Of a stretch of 64,000 nucleotides of DNA, positions 22,276 to 35,700 are shown in pieces. The notes below the pieces were generated by a model, which was given only the letters and a program-made list of their open reading frames with translations, was not told the DNA's origin and did no database searches. How positions within the stretch are numbered: the first letter of the stretch is position 1; each line of letters begins with the position of its first letter. Source of the stretch: Eutrigla gurnardus (Eukaryota > Chordata > Actinopteri > Perciformes > Triglidae); assembly GCA_963514095.1 (NCBI GenBank), contig OY741265.1, positions 25,237,590 to 25,301,589 on the forward strand, in the 5' to 3' direction. Position numbers and translations under genes: made by a program.

Positions 22276-23885
22276 AGGGATAGTTCGGAATTTTGGACAT
22301 AAGACCTATTTTCCAACTCAACCGGTGTGTTGGAGACGTCTGGAGATGTTTTCAAGACATTTCATTCAGTTCTTCTAGTTGCCGAGTTCGCTGTGCTATG
22401 GCTAGTGCAAGTCAATGGTTCTAGTCAGCCAGGCATTAAAAACAGTATTGCCCACTCCACAGTGCACCCGAGGTAAATAAATTAAAACACTAGACTGTCG
22501 ATGTACATATCTGTGTTGATAGAATAATATTTGAAACAAAACTAACCTCGCATCGCATGAATCATCCATTTTTTGAGGGACTAGTTTCTCAGCCGCAGCG
22601 GAATTTTACTTTGCTCTGGTTAGTTGTGAAGTAACCACAACAACAGAGAAGCACCTGACAGAAGCACGGCGGGACACAGTAGCCTTTAGTCGGCCCCCAA
22701 GGCTGTCTGAGAAGCGCTTGGACCTCACGCAAACATGGGGCAGAACACGACCCCGCGAACCCACAATTACGCACCACGAACACGCAGTTCCGCTCCGTCC
22801 GTAGAACCATAAACCCTCGGACGTGTTACGGGGGATCCCGCCGTTAAATAGAAACCTGACCCACGCCGAATTGTCCGCCCTTGTGCCCTCAGAGCTGGGT
22901 GAAAAGCCGTTGGAGCTCAGACCAACAACGGGCAGCGGGCGGCTCCACGAATCCACACGTGCGGACTCTCCGTCAGACTCAAAACTCTAAGACACGCCGC
23001 CCGAAATACTGCCCGTAAATAGGCAATTGAACCGGGCCGAATTGTCGGGCCTCATGCCCTCAGACCTGGGTGAAAAGCGCTTGGACCTCACGCAAACACC
23101 GGGCAGCCCACGGCCCAGCCAACCCACAATTACGCACCGCAAACCCGAACCTCTGCTCCGTCCGGAGAACCGTAAACGCTCGGACTCGGACTCGAGGAGG
23201 TGTCCCTCCTGGCACCACCAGTCTCCGTTTGTTCGGTCCCGGTTCTCAGCTCCAGCGGGGGCTATCTCGGTCTCCACAGACGCTCGTTCACGTTCTGTCC
23301 TTTGAGCATCCCTCTCGCGCAATTCTTCCTCTGTATATTCAGGCTCGTACAGGTACGGTTGGGTTTGGGTGGAAAAAAACTCCTCATCAGAGTCTTCAAA
23401 AGTTTCAGTATATTCTCCAAAAGTGTCCATTTCTGTTAGATTGAAGAAACTAGCACTCCAGGCTACTCTGCGTCTGTAGCAATGACAGCAGGTAAACAAA
23501 CTATTATAGAACCGGTAACTTATAAGTGCTAGGTGATATCAGTCCGCCGCTGCCATAGCCTACTAGGAAGTATGACATGCTGCTGCTGCTGCTGAGACAT
23601 AAATCCTTAAATACAAGGTTGGTTTTATTTCAAACATTCTATCAACACAGATATGTACATTGATAGTCTGCCGTTACAATTGATTTGCCTCGGGTGCACT
23701 GTGGAGTCGGTATGAGTGTTTTTAATGCCATGCTAACTAGAACCATTGATTTGTGCTAGCCATAGCACAGCGAACTCGGCAACTAGAAGAACTGAATGAA
23801 ATGTCTTGAAAACGTCTCCAGACGTCTCGAACACACCGGCTGAGTTGGAAAATAGGTCTTATGTCCAAAATTCCGAACTATCCCT
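22276..23885 (-). mobile_element. 1.6-kb TTAA-site DNA element with long inverted repeats
   Basis: It is flanked by TTAA on both sides (22272-22275 and 23886-23889) and bounded by inverted repeats of about 265 bp that begin AGGGATAGTTCGGAATTTTG and are roughly 90 percent alike. TTAA targets are typical of piggyBac-type elements, although these ends do not start with the usual CCC. The GC-rich interior (about 22570-23500) carries a minus-strand ORF, described separately, and a triplicated unit of about 170-190 bp. No transposase is seen, so it is nonautonomous. Confidence 0.75.
22987..23499 (-). CDS. Acidic ORF inside the TTAA element, unrecognised
   Basis: The ORF is up to 170 codons. A plausible start is the Met of MDTFGEYTETF, 24 codons in (about 23430), after a Cys-rich leader. 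The first 30 or so residues are strongly acidic and include YLYEPEYTEEELRERD. A Glu/Arg-rich segment follows, then Gly/Arg-rich sequence that comes from the repeated DNA unit. The EPEYTEEEL motif recalls the N-termini of fish proteins with a P2X7-type intracellular Cys-rich domain, which are widely amplified. The Cys core itself is absent; only DWWCQ is seen where it might begin. Function unknown, probably a broken transposon-borne gene. Confidence 0.35.
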   Translation of the reverse strand: MFTCCHCYRRRVAWSASFFNLTEMDTFGEYTETFEDSDEEFFSTQTQPYLYEPEYTEEELRERDAQRTERERASVETEIAPAGAENRDRTNGDWWCQEGHLLESESERLRFSGRSRGSGLRCVIVGWLGRGLPGVCVRSKRFSPRSEGMRPDNSARFNCLFTGSISGGVS

Positions 23886-24004
23886 TTAAAATATGCTATA
23901 TGTGAGTTCCCCCCTTGTAATTGTCAGAGTGGATGGTTCATTCTAAGGCCACGTTCAACTCGACATGCGTCGCAAAATGTGTGGCTGCTTCAAAAACACC
24001 CTTT

Positions 24005-24225
24005 AGCAAAGTACATTGGGCAAAACAGCTGATCAGCCTGTAGAGTGGCTATGTGTGCAACCAGGCGCTCAAACGTGGATTCAAGCAGATGTGGAGCTCT
24101 CGGTGTTGCTCTGGTGTTGGATGCAGAGGAGGGAAAATAGACCATAAAAGAGAGAGGTTTTGGGCTCAGGACTTACTGAAAAAATATACAATTCATCATA
24201 ATTAAAAAACGCTGATACCAACCTT
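24005..24225 (+). mobile_element. Harbinger-type transposon fragment, copy 1
   Basis: It shares with the inverted copy at 54215-54385 the words CAGCTGATCAGCCTGT, GTGGATTCAAGCAGA, GTTGCTCTG and a TTTTGGG..GA..TA.TGAAAAA series. One frame reads RERFWAQDLLKKY, similar to the start of PIF/Harbinger transposases (RRFWVHDVLKKY in the other copy). It is truncated and contains stops. Confidence 0.6.
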
Positions 24226-24960
24226 GTAACAGTTCACGCCCTTATTTAATTAGACGCTTGCTGCCACAACGCACAAATAAGGTTTCGGGAGGATCGGTTG
24301 TACAATGTTGCGAAAATTATGGCCGCAGTACCAACTAATGAAAACCAACGGAAGGCCTGGCCTCCCTATCAGTGACAGGAATGGAAAGAATTATTGCACT
24401 TACAAACGGGCAGGCGGGCTGACACGTAATGTTTCTTTTTTTAACGGCGAAAGCCGACTCGTTAACAATCAATTGAAAGACACTCTTAACACACGCTCAA
24501 CCCTTGCAAACCCAGCGTCCATACACCCCAACCCTCAACCACAAAATCAAACCGTCCAAAAACAAACCGAGTCCTGAGTCCAAGCCTGAACTCCCGGCAA
24601 AAGAACAAAAAAAAAGAAAAGTGAAATGTTTGCCTCACAGTCTGAAGAGACGCCGCCGCGGGTATCCTGTTACGCGGCGCAATCCCTCCATGAAGGCAAG
24701 TCAGAAAAAATGTCCTTGTCCTGCATCACTCTCATGATCCCCCAAAAAAGGCAATCAACAAAAACAGTTAGATTCCGACAGGGTCACGGTATTTTTCCAG
24801 CAGTCGGCCCTCAGTCGTGCGCAGGTTCCCCGTACCGGATTTCGGTCAAGCATTTCCGCCCCCGGGGCGAGCGCTTTCCCCGTCCCCACAATGGCATAGA
24901 AGTCCGGCCCTATCCACCAACGCGCGTTCCACACACTTGGCCGACCATCAAATAGACATA
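24226..24960. other. Unassigned patch, GC-rich in its second half
   Basis: From about 24480 to 24955 the sequence is markedly GC-richer than its surroundings and open in one plus frame (24626-24955). No domain is recognisable. It adjoins the Harbinger fragment and may be an unrelated insertion or the remains of one. Confidence 0.3.
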
Positions 24961-26859
24961 AATGGCATAATATTCAATGAGCAAAATAACAACACATATT
25001 TATCATACATACATATGCATCATACCCTCATTTATCCCAGCCAGAAAAAGGTGACTTGATGGCAATCTTTACAACCTTTCATCTGTATTAGCATTGTCCT
25101 ACCACATGTAGCGGCAACAAAAAGGAAGGAATTGGTCAAGAAGGCCTCTTTGATGGCTCCCTGATCCAAGTGTGATGTTGACAAGCGGTGCGCTCCAGCT
25201 GGTTCTGAAAAGTTAATATTTCATGTTCATCTAAAAACTGCTAGAAAAACACAAGGCACACCTGGCACCATTTCTGTCAATACATTTGCCAAAATGCTTT
25301 TGTATCAACAAAGAACAGCCTTTTATAGTTGATCTAAATTCTACATGATGCAATCACTGTTTACATGGTGACTAAAAATATCAATTTATATAAATGCTTT
25401 TATTTTGAATTCATGAAGCCATGTGTGGATAAACATTTATCTCAGCACCACCAAGTTGAAATAATTGTGTATGTCTATGAGTGTTCGTGCGTGGTCACGT
25501 ATTATGGAGCTGTAAAACTTGAATTCAAATGATGAAAAAAGGTATTTTCTTGATATTGCTGATTGTTCTGGTGAATGCAACTATTCACACCCATTCAGTT
25601 AATCAGCTTCTGATTTCATGAAATATGTATGGGCTAGCAGCAGGCGCTCAGCAGGGAGCTTTGGTTTCCAGGGGATGTTGCTCGATACGGAGGAGGCATC
25701 CAAATTATGCATCACTCCAAATTGGCTCCCTGTGTCTCGAGCCCTGTACACTGCAGCAAAACCTGCATCATGGCATCACAGCTCTAAAGTTTCAGATTGT
25801 GAAACTCCAAAATGAAGGGCTACAAATCACCTCAAATGCTCCTTTGTCCTTTGAACCCTGGTGTTGCTGAAGGCCGGCTGCGACGGCGTTGATTCAAACC
25901 CCCTCTGTTGATAGGAAGATGCATTCCTGTCGCCAGCTGATGGATGGACCTTCAAGTAAAGTGAACCTCCATGGCCTGGGTTGTCGTCTCCTTTTGTGCT
26001 GATGGAGGCCAACACCGAGCTAGTGGACAAAGCCAGCATTTAAGCATGAAAAAACAAAACCAAGCCCTGGAGTAGCAGTAGATGTAGTCAGCTGTTCGTT
26101 CCTTCTCTCAGTGATGTGTCTGGGTGCAGAAAAACAACACGCCACTTCATCACTCTGACCTTTACCTTGAATTAAAAGAAAAAATGAAAAAAGTGAATTT
26201 GTGCTGCTGTAGGGCAACCAAACGTAAATGTCAGATATTATGTTGTTCGCTTTGGTAAATTCCCCCCCACAGGTTTCAAAATCTGTATCCAATTATTTCA
26301 AGGGGATATATTACTTATACTTCTATACTACTTATATATTCAATTTTCGGTGCTTGTGCACATACATTTGGGTATCTGAAGCTGTGAAATGAGAAATCAG
26401 GCAGTTTTTTTGTGGGCTGCCACAACAGAAAACAACAAGCCATTCAGATTTCACATGGAGGCTCATTACAATTTTACCGGCTCCCTATCTGAGTATCTCC
26501 AACCACAGACTGAGAACATTTTCGAGAAAGTGCACCATATTCAGAGCAAACTGGGCTTTTTTAGGAGGAGGGCTTAAAAGACAGGCGCTAAAACAGAGTG
26601 TTTTAGACAGCTTTTTTACATTAAAGCATGTAACAATGTTCAAACCCAAAACACAAGTATGCAATGAGCATGACATCACCAGGGCCATGACACAGTATTA
26701 TCCCAATTTTAAATATTTTGCAATTTATTACCCCCTTTCAGCTACAAATGATGCAGTTTATCAACATCTGTTTTATCCAATAAGAGTAAGTTTACATGGC
26801 TTCATCTCAATCATTTTTTAACTTCCTGCCAATCACGCAGACTTTATCCATGATGGCAC
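24961..26859. other. Intergenic, nothing recognised
   Basis: AT-rich sequence with short chance ORFs only. Confidence 0.5.
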
Positions 26860-27019
26860 CAGACAAAAATCAGCACCATCTAGTGGATTGAAAACGCAAT
26901 TGTTACCAAAAGGTCTAATTTGTATTTGCAATATTAATAGTTTATATCATAGTAGATTGATAGAATATTGCAACGCAAAATATCGCAATACTATCCCGTA
27001 TTGATTCCCCTCACCCCTA
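26860..27019 (+). mobile_element. hAT element, right end only
   Basis: It ends with AATATCGCAATACTATCCCG, then GATTCCCCTCACCCCTA, a variant of the GGGGTGGGCGATA-type terminus seen at 1766. The matching left end is not seen, so the copy is truncated. Confidence 0.5.
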
Positions 27020-28231
27020 ATGACATGTCTACTTTAAATCTCAACTTTACAGATGATAAATGTAATAAACATCACAGGCTTGTGTTGTCATATTGATTTG
27101 CTGATAACTATTTAAGCCGTCATGTAACATTGTACTGAGAGAAAAAAAGACACAAACCATGCAACTTGGGCTCAGTTTGTTTTTGCCTGTTATTCTCAAA
27201 TAATTTAATTATAACAGTTATTCAAATGAGCAGCCCTTGATCTCTGCAAATGTCAACCCAATCAGCAGTCGCGCTGTATGTCGACAAAGCTGCATTGTTT
27301 TCAGTCCCCGAAGGCCAGCTGAAAAAGCAGTGATTGTGTTTAAAATAGGACAAAGGATCTCTTCCCATATGGACAGCAGATCCACACGAGCCGGCCTCGA
27401 GCGCTACACCTCTAACTGCCAGACAGCATTACGCAGCAGCTACAGGGAGAAACAATAACAAACCTTCTTAAAGCTGCTGTTGTTTGTGTCCAGAATCATG
27501 TTATTACACCAGCTTGTGATGATCATGTTGCATCCCTTTTATTTTTTTCTTCCTGGCACACAACATCAACCCTCCAACGAAGTACGCACGTTCATTCATT
27601 CCCTCAAAGTGCCTGGGAATGGATGGTGTAAGGTTTGGAGCCTTGTAAGGAAACCTAATGGGCCAGGTCGGTTCTGCCTGACCGGTCCCTTAGGTCATTC
27701 ACAATCGCATTTAAGGACTGTTAGTGGTTAATGTGAATTCTAAACTCTTGATGTGATGTCTTTTCCTTTAGAACATTAAAACATGATGATAAAAAGGGCT
27801 TTCGGATGACATAATGCACCACCAGGCAGACATTTTGGAGGTCCTCAGCTCTTGGGCACTAGAACACAGAACATCTGCTTGTGTGTCTGAATAGACATCT
27901 TTGATGTCCCGGCAGGATGAGATAGAAGAGACTTTCTGGAGTATAGTCATCGCTAATGATTAGTAATTGTACACCAGACACTATTGTTATGTTCTCGCTC
28001 CAAACCACAGCTTGGTCAGTGGCCCTCCGCTTCAAACCATGATGTTATTCATGCACCTCTAGCATCAGTTTGGCATGTGTGCAATGTATGCTACTTACAC
28101 ACTGTCTGTTCAAAATCACTACTTGTTTAGATTTAGCACAAGCCTGTGGGTCGGATACTCTGTTTGTTATGTAGGTAAGAAAGCTATGTTATCTATGCAA
28201 CAGAGTAACATCACGTAACGTTACTTAAACT

Positions 28232-28420
28232 CTGGCCTCCTGGGTGAAAGTCCTGTGTTACCTAAGTACTTGGTTAGGTTTAAGAGAAATATTATGGTGT
28301 GGGTTCAAAGTCAGTTTGTTAAGTCATCTAACTCAAAATAAGTCAACATTGACTTTTGATTTTCATAGCAGACACCATTCCAGTCCTGTGTTACCTAACT
28401 ACTTGATTACATCCCAAACA
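28232..28420 (+). repeat. Dispersed repeat family A, copy
   Basis: Starts CTCCTGGGTGAAAGTCCTGT and continues with TACTTGGTTAGGTTTAAG. A second AGTCCTGTGTTACCTAACTA lies at about 28382, suggesting an internal repeat or two abutting copies. Confidence 0.55.
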
Positions 28421-30984
28421 GAATATATGTATTTTAAAAACAAACCTGGAACCTTTTTTTAAATAAAAATAAATAGATAATGTTAATGTTGAACTGATAT
28501 GACAAATCTTCTTTTGAATCCTTATAGATCACATCCCTGCTCATATTGTGCACCTATTTAACAATATGCCAAGACTTTTCTTCCTTGAAAACAAATGACA
28601 CACGCTTACATCAGTTATAGTACCAACTCATTTCATCCAATAATATCATGACATCTATCAACGAATCTGCAACTTTTAAAGACAATCAGCAATCAAATCT
28701 TGTTCCCTCCAACGTTATGACCTGCCGATCCTGTTTCATTCAGAAATACGTCACCATACAGAAGATAGATACTCTTGGAATTCTGTTTCATCTCGAATGT
28801 AAGTCATACAGATTTCTTACAGATCGATTGTCCCTCTGAAGTGAACTTATTTCTGCACTGGACAGTAGTTCATTCATACATTTTCCATCCATTGGTCACA
28901 GTGGCAGAAGGCTAAGTTCGCCCAGACGTCCCCAGCCACTTCATTCAGCTCTTTCTGGTCCCGAAGCCCCCACACACCAGCTTGAATATCTAATCCCACC
29001 AGGGTGATTCTCATCCTCTTGGGGATTACGATGTCGGTACATGGTGATTCCACGTTGCTTTTTTTTAAAACTGAGGCAGTCCTAATTGAGCTCCATGGCA
29101 CAGAGCTGAAGCATCCATGCCTGGATGCCATCTGGGCCTGGGGCATTTCCTCATCTGCACTGGCTCAGCTGCCAGCACATATCTTCCTCTGTACAGGGAG
29201 GAGCATGTGCTGGTTCCCCAATGGATAAGGCTCACAGATATTCTCTGCACACATCTGATTGGCTAATGGTGTCAAAGCATGTAGAAGGAATCTAGTATGC
29301 AATAGCGCAATATGTGCTGGATTTGATTTGTTCCAGAACAAAAAAAAACAGAACTCTCGTCAGAAACACAGCCGACATTGTTCTGTGTATAACATGTGTA
29401 ACAAATGAGTACAATCTGAAATGTAATATCCAGGGTGGTTTTTATTGGGACTTCCATCTAAAGCATGAGTCTAAGACTCTGGAGGATGTTTAAAAAAAAA
29501 CTTTCCCCCCAGAATATGCATACTATTTACTATCAATAATGCAATGGTATAAAGAAATATTCAGAGTACTTTTCATGGAATGACTCAGTGCCAAAATAAA
29601 AGGAAATGAGCAGCTTTATAAATGTATGGCAGGCAGCCACTAATACATCACTTAGCCAACAATCAATGATCTAACCCAATGGACTGGAAAGCTCCAGAGG
29701 CCGTTTTGCAATCATTTTTTTTTATTTATTTGCATGTTAACTGTTCTGTTGTACATATGTGCACAAAATGTACTTTTCTATGAATAATGTGTGTGACTCT
29801 AAAGGTGGCAGCCCCTAATTAAAATGTATTTTATTGGTTATTTTTGCATTTTCCCCTTAATTTAATTTGATTTGTTTTACTTACAGCAATTTTAGCAAGC
29901 TATTAATGCGAAAAAATAAAAAAATATAATCAGAAAATACACTGCCAAAGTCTGGAACAAAAGAGATTAATGAGAGAGAAAAGTTGTAAGGGCCCTAAAG
30001 GTGGTCCAGGACTGGTAGTGGGCCGTCTGCAGTGTTTCACTGGGAATGCAGCTAACGCCATCTGTCTCAGCAGCTAATCAGTGTCCCACAACTTCCTGCG
30101 CTCTCTGTAGACCGACTGCTTTACTTTCTTCCGTTTTTTGGTTGTAAGCTTTCCTTTTTGTTTTAGTATCATCCTTACAGTAAATGCCCTTTTGTTTCTC
30201 AGGATGACATCTGCTTCTACCACAATACTCAGGCCATCTGCAACTCTTTACTCTTTACTTGACACATATTCAACCTCTATGTAGGCAAACTTGCGATGCA
30301 TTGTGGGAGAAGTGTGGCACAAAGGGAAGTTCAAACGCTCCAAGAGAATGACAAAAATGCTTGAAGCGTTCATTTTCTTGATCACTTCCTTTAAGGTGTT
30401 CAGGCGTCAGCGCTGACTTTGATAACCCTTGTTAAGTCCCTGACAGCCCATTTGTCCCGCCAAAATAAGAGGTTTTGCAAAGACGGCAGGGACAGCATGG
30501 GGGCATGTGCTGCTTTTATGGTTTCTCCGCAGGGACTGTGGCAGCTGAGTCAGGAGCACATCAATTCTGTTGTTTAATCCTTTCCTGCATTTGCATATGG
30601 GAAGTAGAAAAAGGAAGATTTATGTATATTCATAAGTACAGGAACAGCAGGAAACTCGTTTTCTTTTCTTAAAAATGCCCTCACTAACAATATTCTTTCA
30701 TAAATATGTCACCTTGAAGTAGCTCAGCACTGCTGACACAATCCAGTAGAAGCATTAGCAAGAAAAGACAGGCAAATTCATGCCCCTCTCAACCTGGAAC
30801 CTTACTTCAGGAAAAATATGTATGATAGTCAATAACGAGACAGCTCCTCATACTCATCAAGGACACGTCTTTCTTGGGACATTCACTCCTTTAATATGAT
30901 AGTGGACAAAGGAGCATGAATGGAAATGAGGGAAAAAAGAAACGGGAATACCTTGTGAAAGTAATACAGGTATGCTCTTTGCTG

Positions 30985-31120
30985 CTGCGGACACCAGGAC
31001 ATTTTTTACCATGACCACAATCCTTTCCTGACCATAACCAAGTGTTTATTTTCAATCTTTCCCCAACCCTGACCAAGTTGTTTAAACCTAACCAAGCCTT
31101 CACCATAGTGGTCAGACCAG
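30985..31120 (-). repeat. Dispersed repeat family A, fragment
   Basis: The plus strand shows ACCATAACCAAGTG, ACCAAGTTGTTTAAACC and TAACCAAG, the inverse of the GGTTAGGTTTA..ACTTGGTTA region of the family. Confidence 0.45.
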
Positions 31121-32578
31121 AAAATTGTTTTATTTTTACAATAGCATTTTATGAGGGTTTATGGTCTTGGGTTGTTTTTAGTTAATTTCTGTTTTATTTT
31201 GAAGTTCCGTGTCTTCCCTGCCCTGTTTTTTAATATTAAATTCAAACTCATTTCTGCATTTTGGTCCTAATTTGAGCTCCGAAAATGTGACACTTTTAGA
31301 AGGTGACAAATGATGTCGCCCTGATTGTAACACATCGTATATGCGTTATTCTGGTCAGGCCCCTGACGCCCTCACACAAAAAACAATGTTCTTTTTTGTT
31401 TCATTTGGGGAAGTTTTTGTCTGGGTTTAAAAGAAAAAATAATGCAATTCAACCTTCTCTGCAAGTTAGTTCAAAATGAGTCTCCTCGCTGGCTCCAGAT
31501 GGATGTTTAGAAGTTCAGACTTGCCATACTGGCCAGCCTTGATCCTAGTCATCACACTTTAGTGAGCACATTAACATTTTGAATGCACACCCGCCTTTGA
31601 TTAAAATCCTTGGGAAATTCAAATAATCCCCCAAATAGTCAGCATGTATTCAGCTACATTAAAAATCCTGAGCTCTAATTTGCAACTCTTGACATTGTGT
31701 TGCTTGAATTCATCACAGGGTTTGTTTGTTTCTTCTTATCGCTCAGGTGTTTCTTCTGTCTCGTCTCGCCAAGTTTTCTTGCGATTGGTGTTGTGAGATG
31801 ACAGATGAAAGCTGAGAGCGGCAGCAGCAGGACTGTGGACGGGACTCCAGGCGGCACCATCTGGATGTGTTTGGCTCCTTCCTTGATGTGCCATCTCTGA
31901 ATCGACTGTAAGAATAACTTGTTTTTTTTCTTTCATGCCAATTTGTGAATCAATCAAACGAAAACCCTAGAAGTCTAGTGCACGCTTCTGAAAGTGGAAC
32001 ATACAGTGGAACTTTTTGAGAATGTGGTTGAACTATCGATCAATCAAACAGTGTTGCAGATAGATTAAGCTTTTCAGGTACGCCCATGATTCAGAATGAA
32101 AATCCACTCTCACTGTTACTGTTATTACTGTGTATCTACATACAAAGCATGTCTTAGCTAAAGGACACTGTGAGTGCACAGTCACTGTCCTGTAAGTTGA
32201 TGATTCATGCATTCCAACAGTGGAGTCTGCAGAAAACACTTAAACCCTGCCTTGTTATGTAAGACCTATTGTTTTCCTAATTCTTTGGTCCTAACAGACT
32301 GTGGCAGCTTGGGTGTGGACAGTGGTTTCTCCAGTTGCTCATGGTGGTTTCCCCTACAGCTCTGTCTGGGGCTAATGAATACCAAAGCCTGGCTCCCATC
32401 CGAGGCCCACCAGCAGGCCCATCAAATAATAGTCAGTCGGTTCCCCAGAGAATACTTAATGGTTCAGGTAATTAACCTCGTAGTCTACAACCGTCCTCGG
32501 CATTCGTCTCCTATACAGAAACAACACGCTCTCACCAGGTTCTTCTTTTCACCAGTTTTATGGAAGTCCTAGATATAA

Positions 32579-32735
32579 AGATCCATCCATCATCTAACGC
32601 TTATCCTGTATTCAGGGTCACGCTCAATTTTAGAGTAATCACTGAAGCTTTGGACTGTGGGAGGAAGCCGGAGAACCCGGAGAGAACCCATGCTCACACG
32701 GGGAGAACATGCAAACTCCACACAGAAGGAACCCA
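32579..32735 (-). mobile_element. Truncated copy of the SINE with RTE-like tail
   Basis: It matches the copy at 18571-18937 in its tail (ATCCATCCATC.. CTTATCCTGTATTCAGGGTC) and body (GACTGTGGGAGGAAGCCGGA, CGGGGAGAACATGCAAACTC). It has an internal deletion and no tRNA-like head. Confidence 0.8.
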
Positions 32736-35700
32736 AACTCCTTCTGAGTAGACTGAACATGTAAAAATATCCTGTGTAAACTTTAATCATAATAATACAA
32801 TTTTAATTTAACATAATAATTTAAAATAATGAATTAATGTTGACCCAACATTGCTCCAGCACATCAGCTGAGCCGAAAACTGGCAAAAATCGGGGAAACT
32901 GTCAATTGGGACATCAGTCACGAAGGTGGAGAGGCATTCTCTCTCATTGTCTCTCTCTCATGATATCTTCCTCTGGGCCTATGTGTGCGTCTTCGCCTCC
33001 ACCCATCCTCTTTGCTCTTTAAAAGCAATGGCTTACATTTATTGAATCTTTGTTGCCGGGTATATTTTATTAGGTGTGTTATTAAGCTGAAAACACCCTG
33101 CCGCCGCTGATCAAGTGCTCCCTGAGGCCTCCGATGGTCTTGGGTTCAGGACATATTTATCAGCATCATAAACAACATTGTGAGAGATCCACCTGGCTGC
33201 TCACGCAACTCCATAAAATGTTCATTGATTTGTGTTTGAAACGACCTGAAATCTGCATTTTCATTTATTGGTGATTGTGTAGTGGAAGTAAACGTACGGT
33301 GTATGTTCCAGTTTCCGACAGCTCCAGCAGTAAAGGCTGAAGTGAAGGCGGTTAGCCCTGAAGTGAGGATCAACTTCAGCCCTCGAGGCAAAACAAAGTC
33401 TCCCTGTGGTTCCTGACTACGGTCTGGAAGCTGAAGCAAGAATGGTTAACATGTGTGTTCTGATTATTTGTGCAGGATTGAACTTGATGCCTTTAGGTGG
33501 AAGAGATTGGCTGGGATGTAGAACGGTATCTGGCAAATAATTTGGGAACCACTGATCCTGCATATTTTTGACCTGTGAACGTAAACACCCTCATGTAAAA
33601 CATACATTCACGCATATTATTTGAACTGCTGCCACAGAGGGACTACTAATCTCCCCATACAATCATGTATCTGAGCTTGTTGGAAATAAACCTGTTAACT
33701 GAATTGAACACTTTAAATTGGGGTTATTTCACATGCTAACACATCTTTCGTGTAAACGTGTTCACGTGCATGAATAAACACAAATACGTGTTTAGTATAG
33801 ACTGTCCGTTTTGTATTTCACACACTGTGTGTTGTGGACTCCAGCTTCCTCCTATGGTTCAGTTTCCCGCCACTGCACTCTCCACACCTGCAACTCATCA
33901 CCAATCACCAACCCAGTATACATGTATATGCACCTGCTCACACACCACTTCCTGTCGGATTGAATCATTTCATGTGGAGCCTTCGAGCATGCCGTCCAAG
34001 TCCAGCCCTTCTGTTGACCAAATGCATGTATTGGTTTCTGAGACTACCAATGTCTTGGAAGATTTACTGCCCTGTTCTGATTTTGGACTTTTGCTGGATT
34101 TATTTCTTTCTTTTTTGCCTGTGGCATTCACGTTAAGTTTGCTTCGCTGACTGCCCTGCCTGCTTTAAACGTGACATGGTTTATTTAATTTGCCTTTCAT
34201 AGACATGCTGAGTGAATTTAAGTTAGCCTGGTAAGCAGTGATGTCTAGGGCTTTCATTGTGAAAGGTAAGAACAAAAGAAGTGGTAAATGTGGAGGCAAT
34301 ACGTGTATTTTCCTAAATTAATGAACAAACACAAAGTAGGCTACTTTGTGACTGTCTGTGTTGTGATGCGCTGCTCACATAAAATATATTTTTCATAGAA
34401 TTGTTTAATCACTCTGCTTTCCTCCGTCTGTCATTTTTCCTTTAGAGCAATGCATGATGGTATATATTTCCCACTAAGTGACCATCTGGTTTGAGATGAA
34501 TTGTGGGATACTTTGAGTCAACTAGGGTATAATTCTCACAAGACATTAGGAACGCATTACAACATGGCAAACCCACTCTATAGTAGTAGTAGTGAGGGAT
34601 TTCTGACAGAGCCACAGTTTAAGCAGCTGTCAGCTAACAGCCACAGCTAGCAGTGTAATTAGCATTTAGCTTTCAAAACCTGGCCGATTAATTATGGTAT
34701 CATAACTAATTTTCTCGTAAAGAAGACATCATGAAACAGTTTTTCGCTTTACCTTGACACAAGCTAACTTTTCCCCCCTGTGTCCAGCGTTTGTGCTGAT
34801 GTAACCGGCAGAATAGTCACGGTCTGGGTGAAGTTTGTCCCTCTGCAGCCCCGGTAGCCCCCTGACATCACGATGCCTAGCTAGCGGCTGAGTGACTAAC
34901 ATATAATACATTGGCGGCTAGTCCAGTTGTTATAAAACAGTCCCTACTGCCGAATTAGGACAGATCCCCCGATGCCAGATAATTCTACAGCCTTGTATGT
35001 TTGAATACGTGGTGCTCTGGTGTAACAAAGGTATGTATAAACGTTTATACAATGCAACGAACTAAGTCTCTATTTGTCTAATACTGGGCTATTGTAAAAT
35101 AGGTGTCAGATTGATTGCCAAGCACTTCCGGGTAGTCGTGCTGTGTAATGCCAAAGGTACTTTGTGCATGTTACTTTTTAATTATGATGTGGGTTTCATT
35201 GTTGGGCCATTATATCTATTTTAATGTGCATGTTTGCACTTAAACCCTGGGCAAGGCACCCGCCAGGCATTTGCACAGCAATTAAAAGAAGCAACACCTC
35301 AATGTAAATGATTATTATGCTCCTAGGAGAACCCGTGTGTTATGCACACATATACAACAAGTTCGATCCTAAATTAATGCATGGCTGAGTTAATTGTCAA
35401 CTCTCAATATAAATGTATTTAATGTATATGCTGTGTATAACAATTGTTATGTAGGATCGTGAAGACTGGCGCAAGGGCTGCTTTTCATCTGTCAATTGTT
35501 GTCCTTCCGAGTCACATTGAGGTAAAAGAGAATGTTTGTTATTCAATGTGACAATTATCTGATCGTGATTATATCACGCATTCATTTGAATGATTCTGTG
35601 TCCGCAGGCAGATTGCTCCTGCTGCTTTGCCTTACTTAAATTAAGTATAATAATAGCTGTGCCTTCCTTTACATTTTCTTTCGTTTAGTTATTTTGCCAT

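Larger units (their letters stand above)
27020..32578. other. Intergenic, repeat fragments only
   Basis: Contains dispersed-family copies at 28232-28420 and 30985-31120 and otherwise unrecognised AT-rich sequence. The patch at 28900-29230 gives a minus ORF of 90 codons that I cannot assign; it may be a decayed LINE. Confidence 0.45.

Noticed and set aside
28874..29146. 90-codon minus ORF as a gene
   Set aside because: No domain or conserved motif; could be a decayed LINE, but I could not support an assignment.
33758..34150. 130-codon plus-strand ORF as a gene
   Set aside because: Low-complexity Ser/Thr/Cys composition, with the underlying DNA resembling an old retroelement and no domain.
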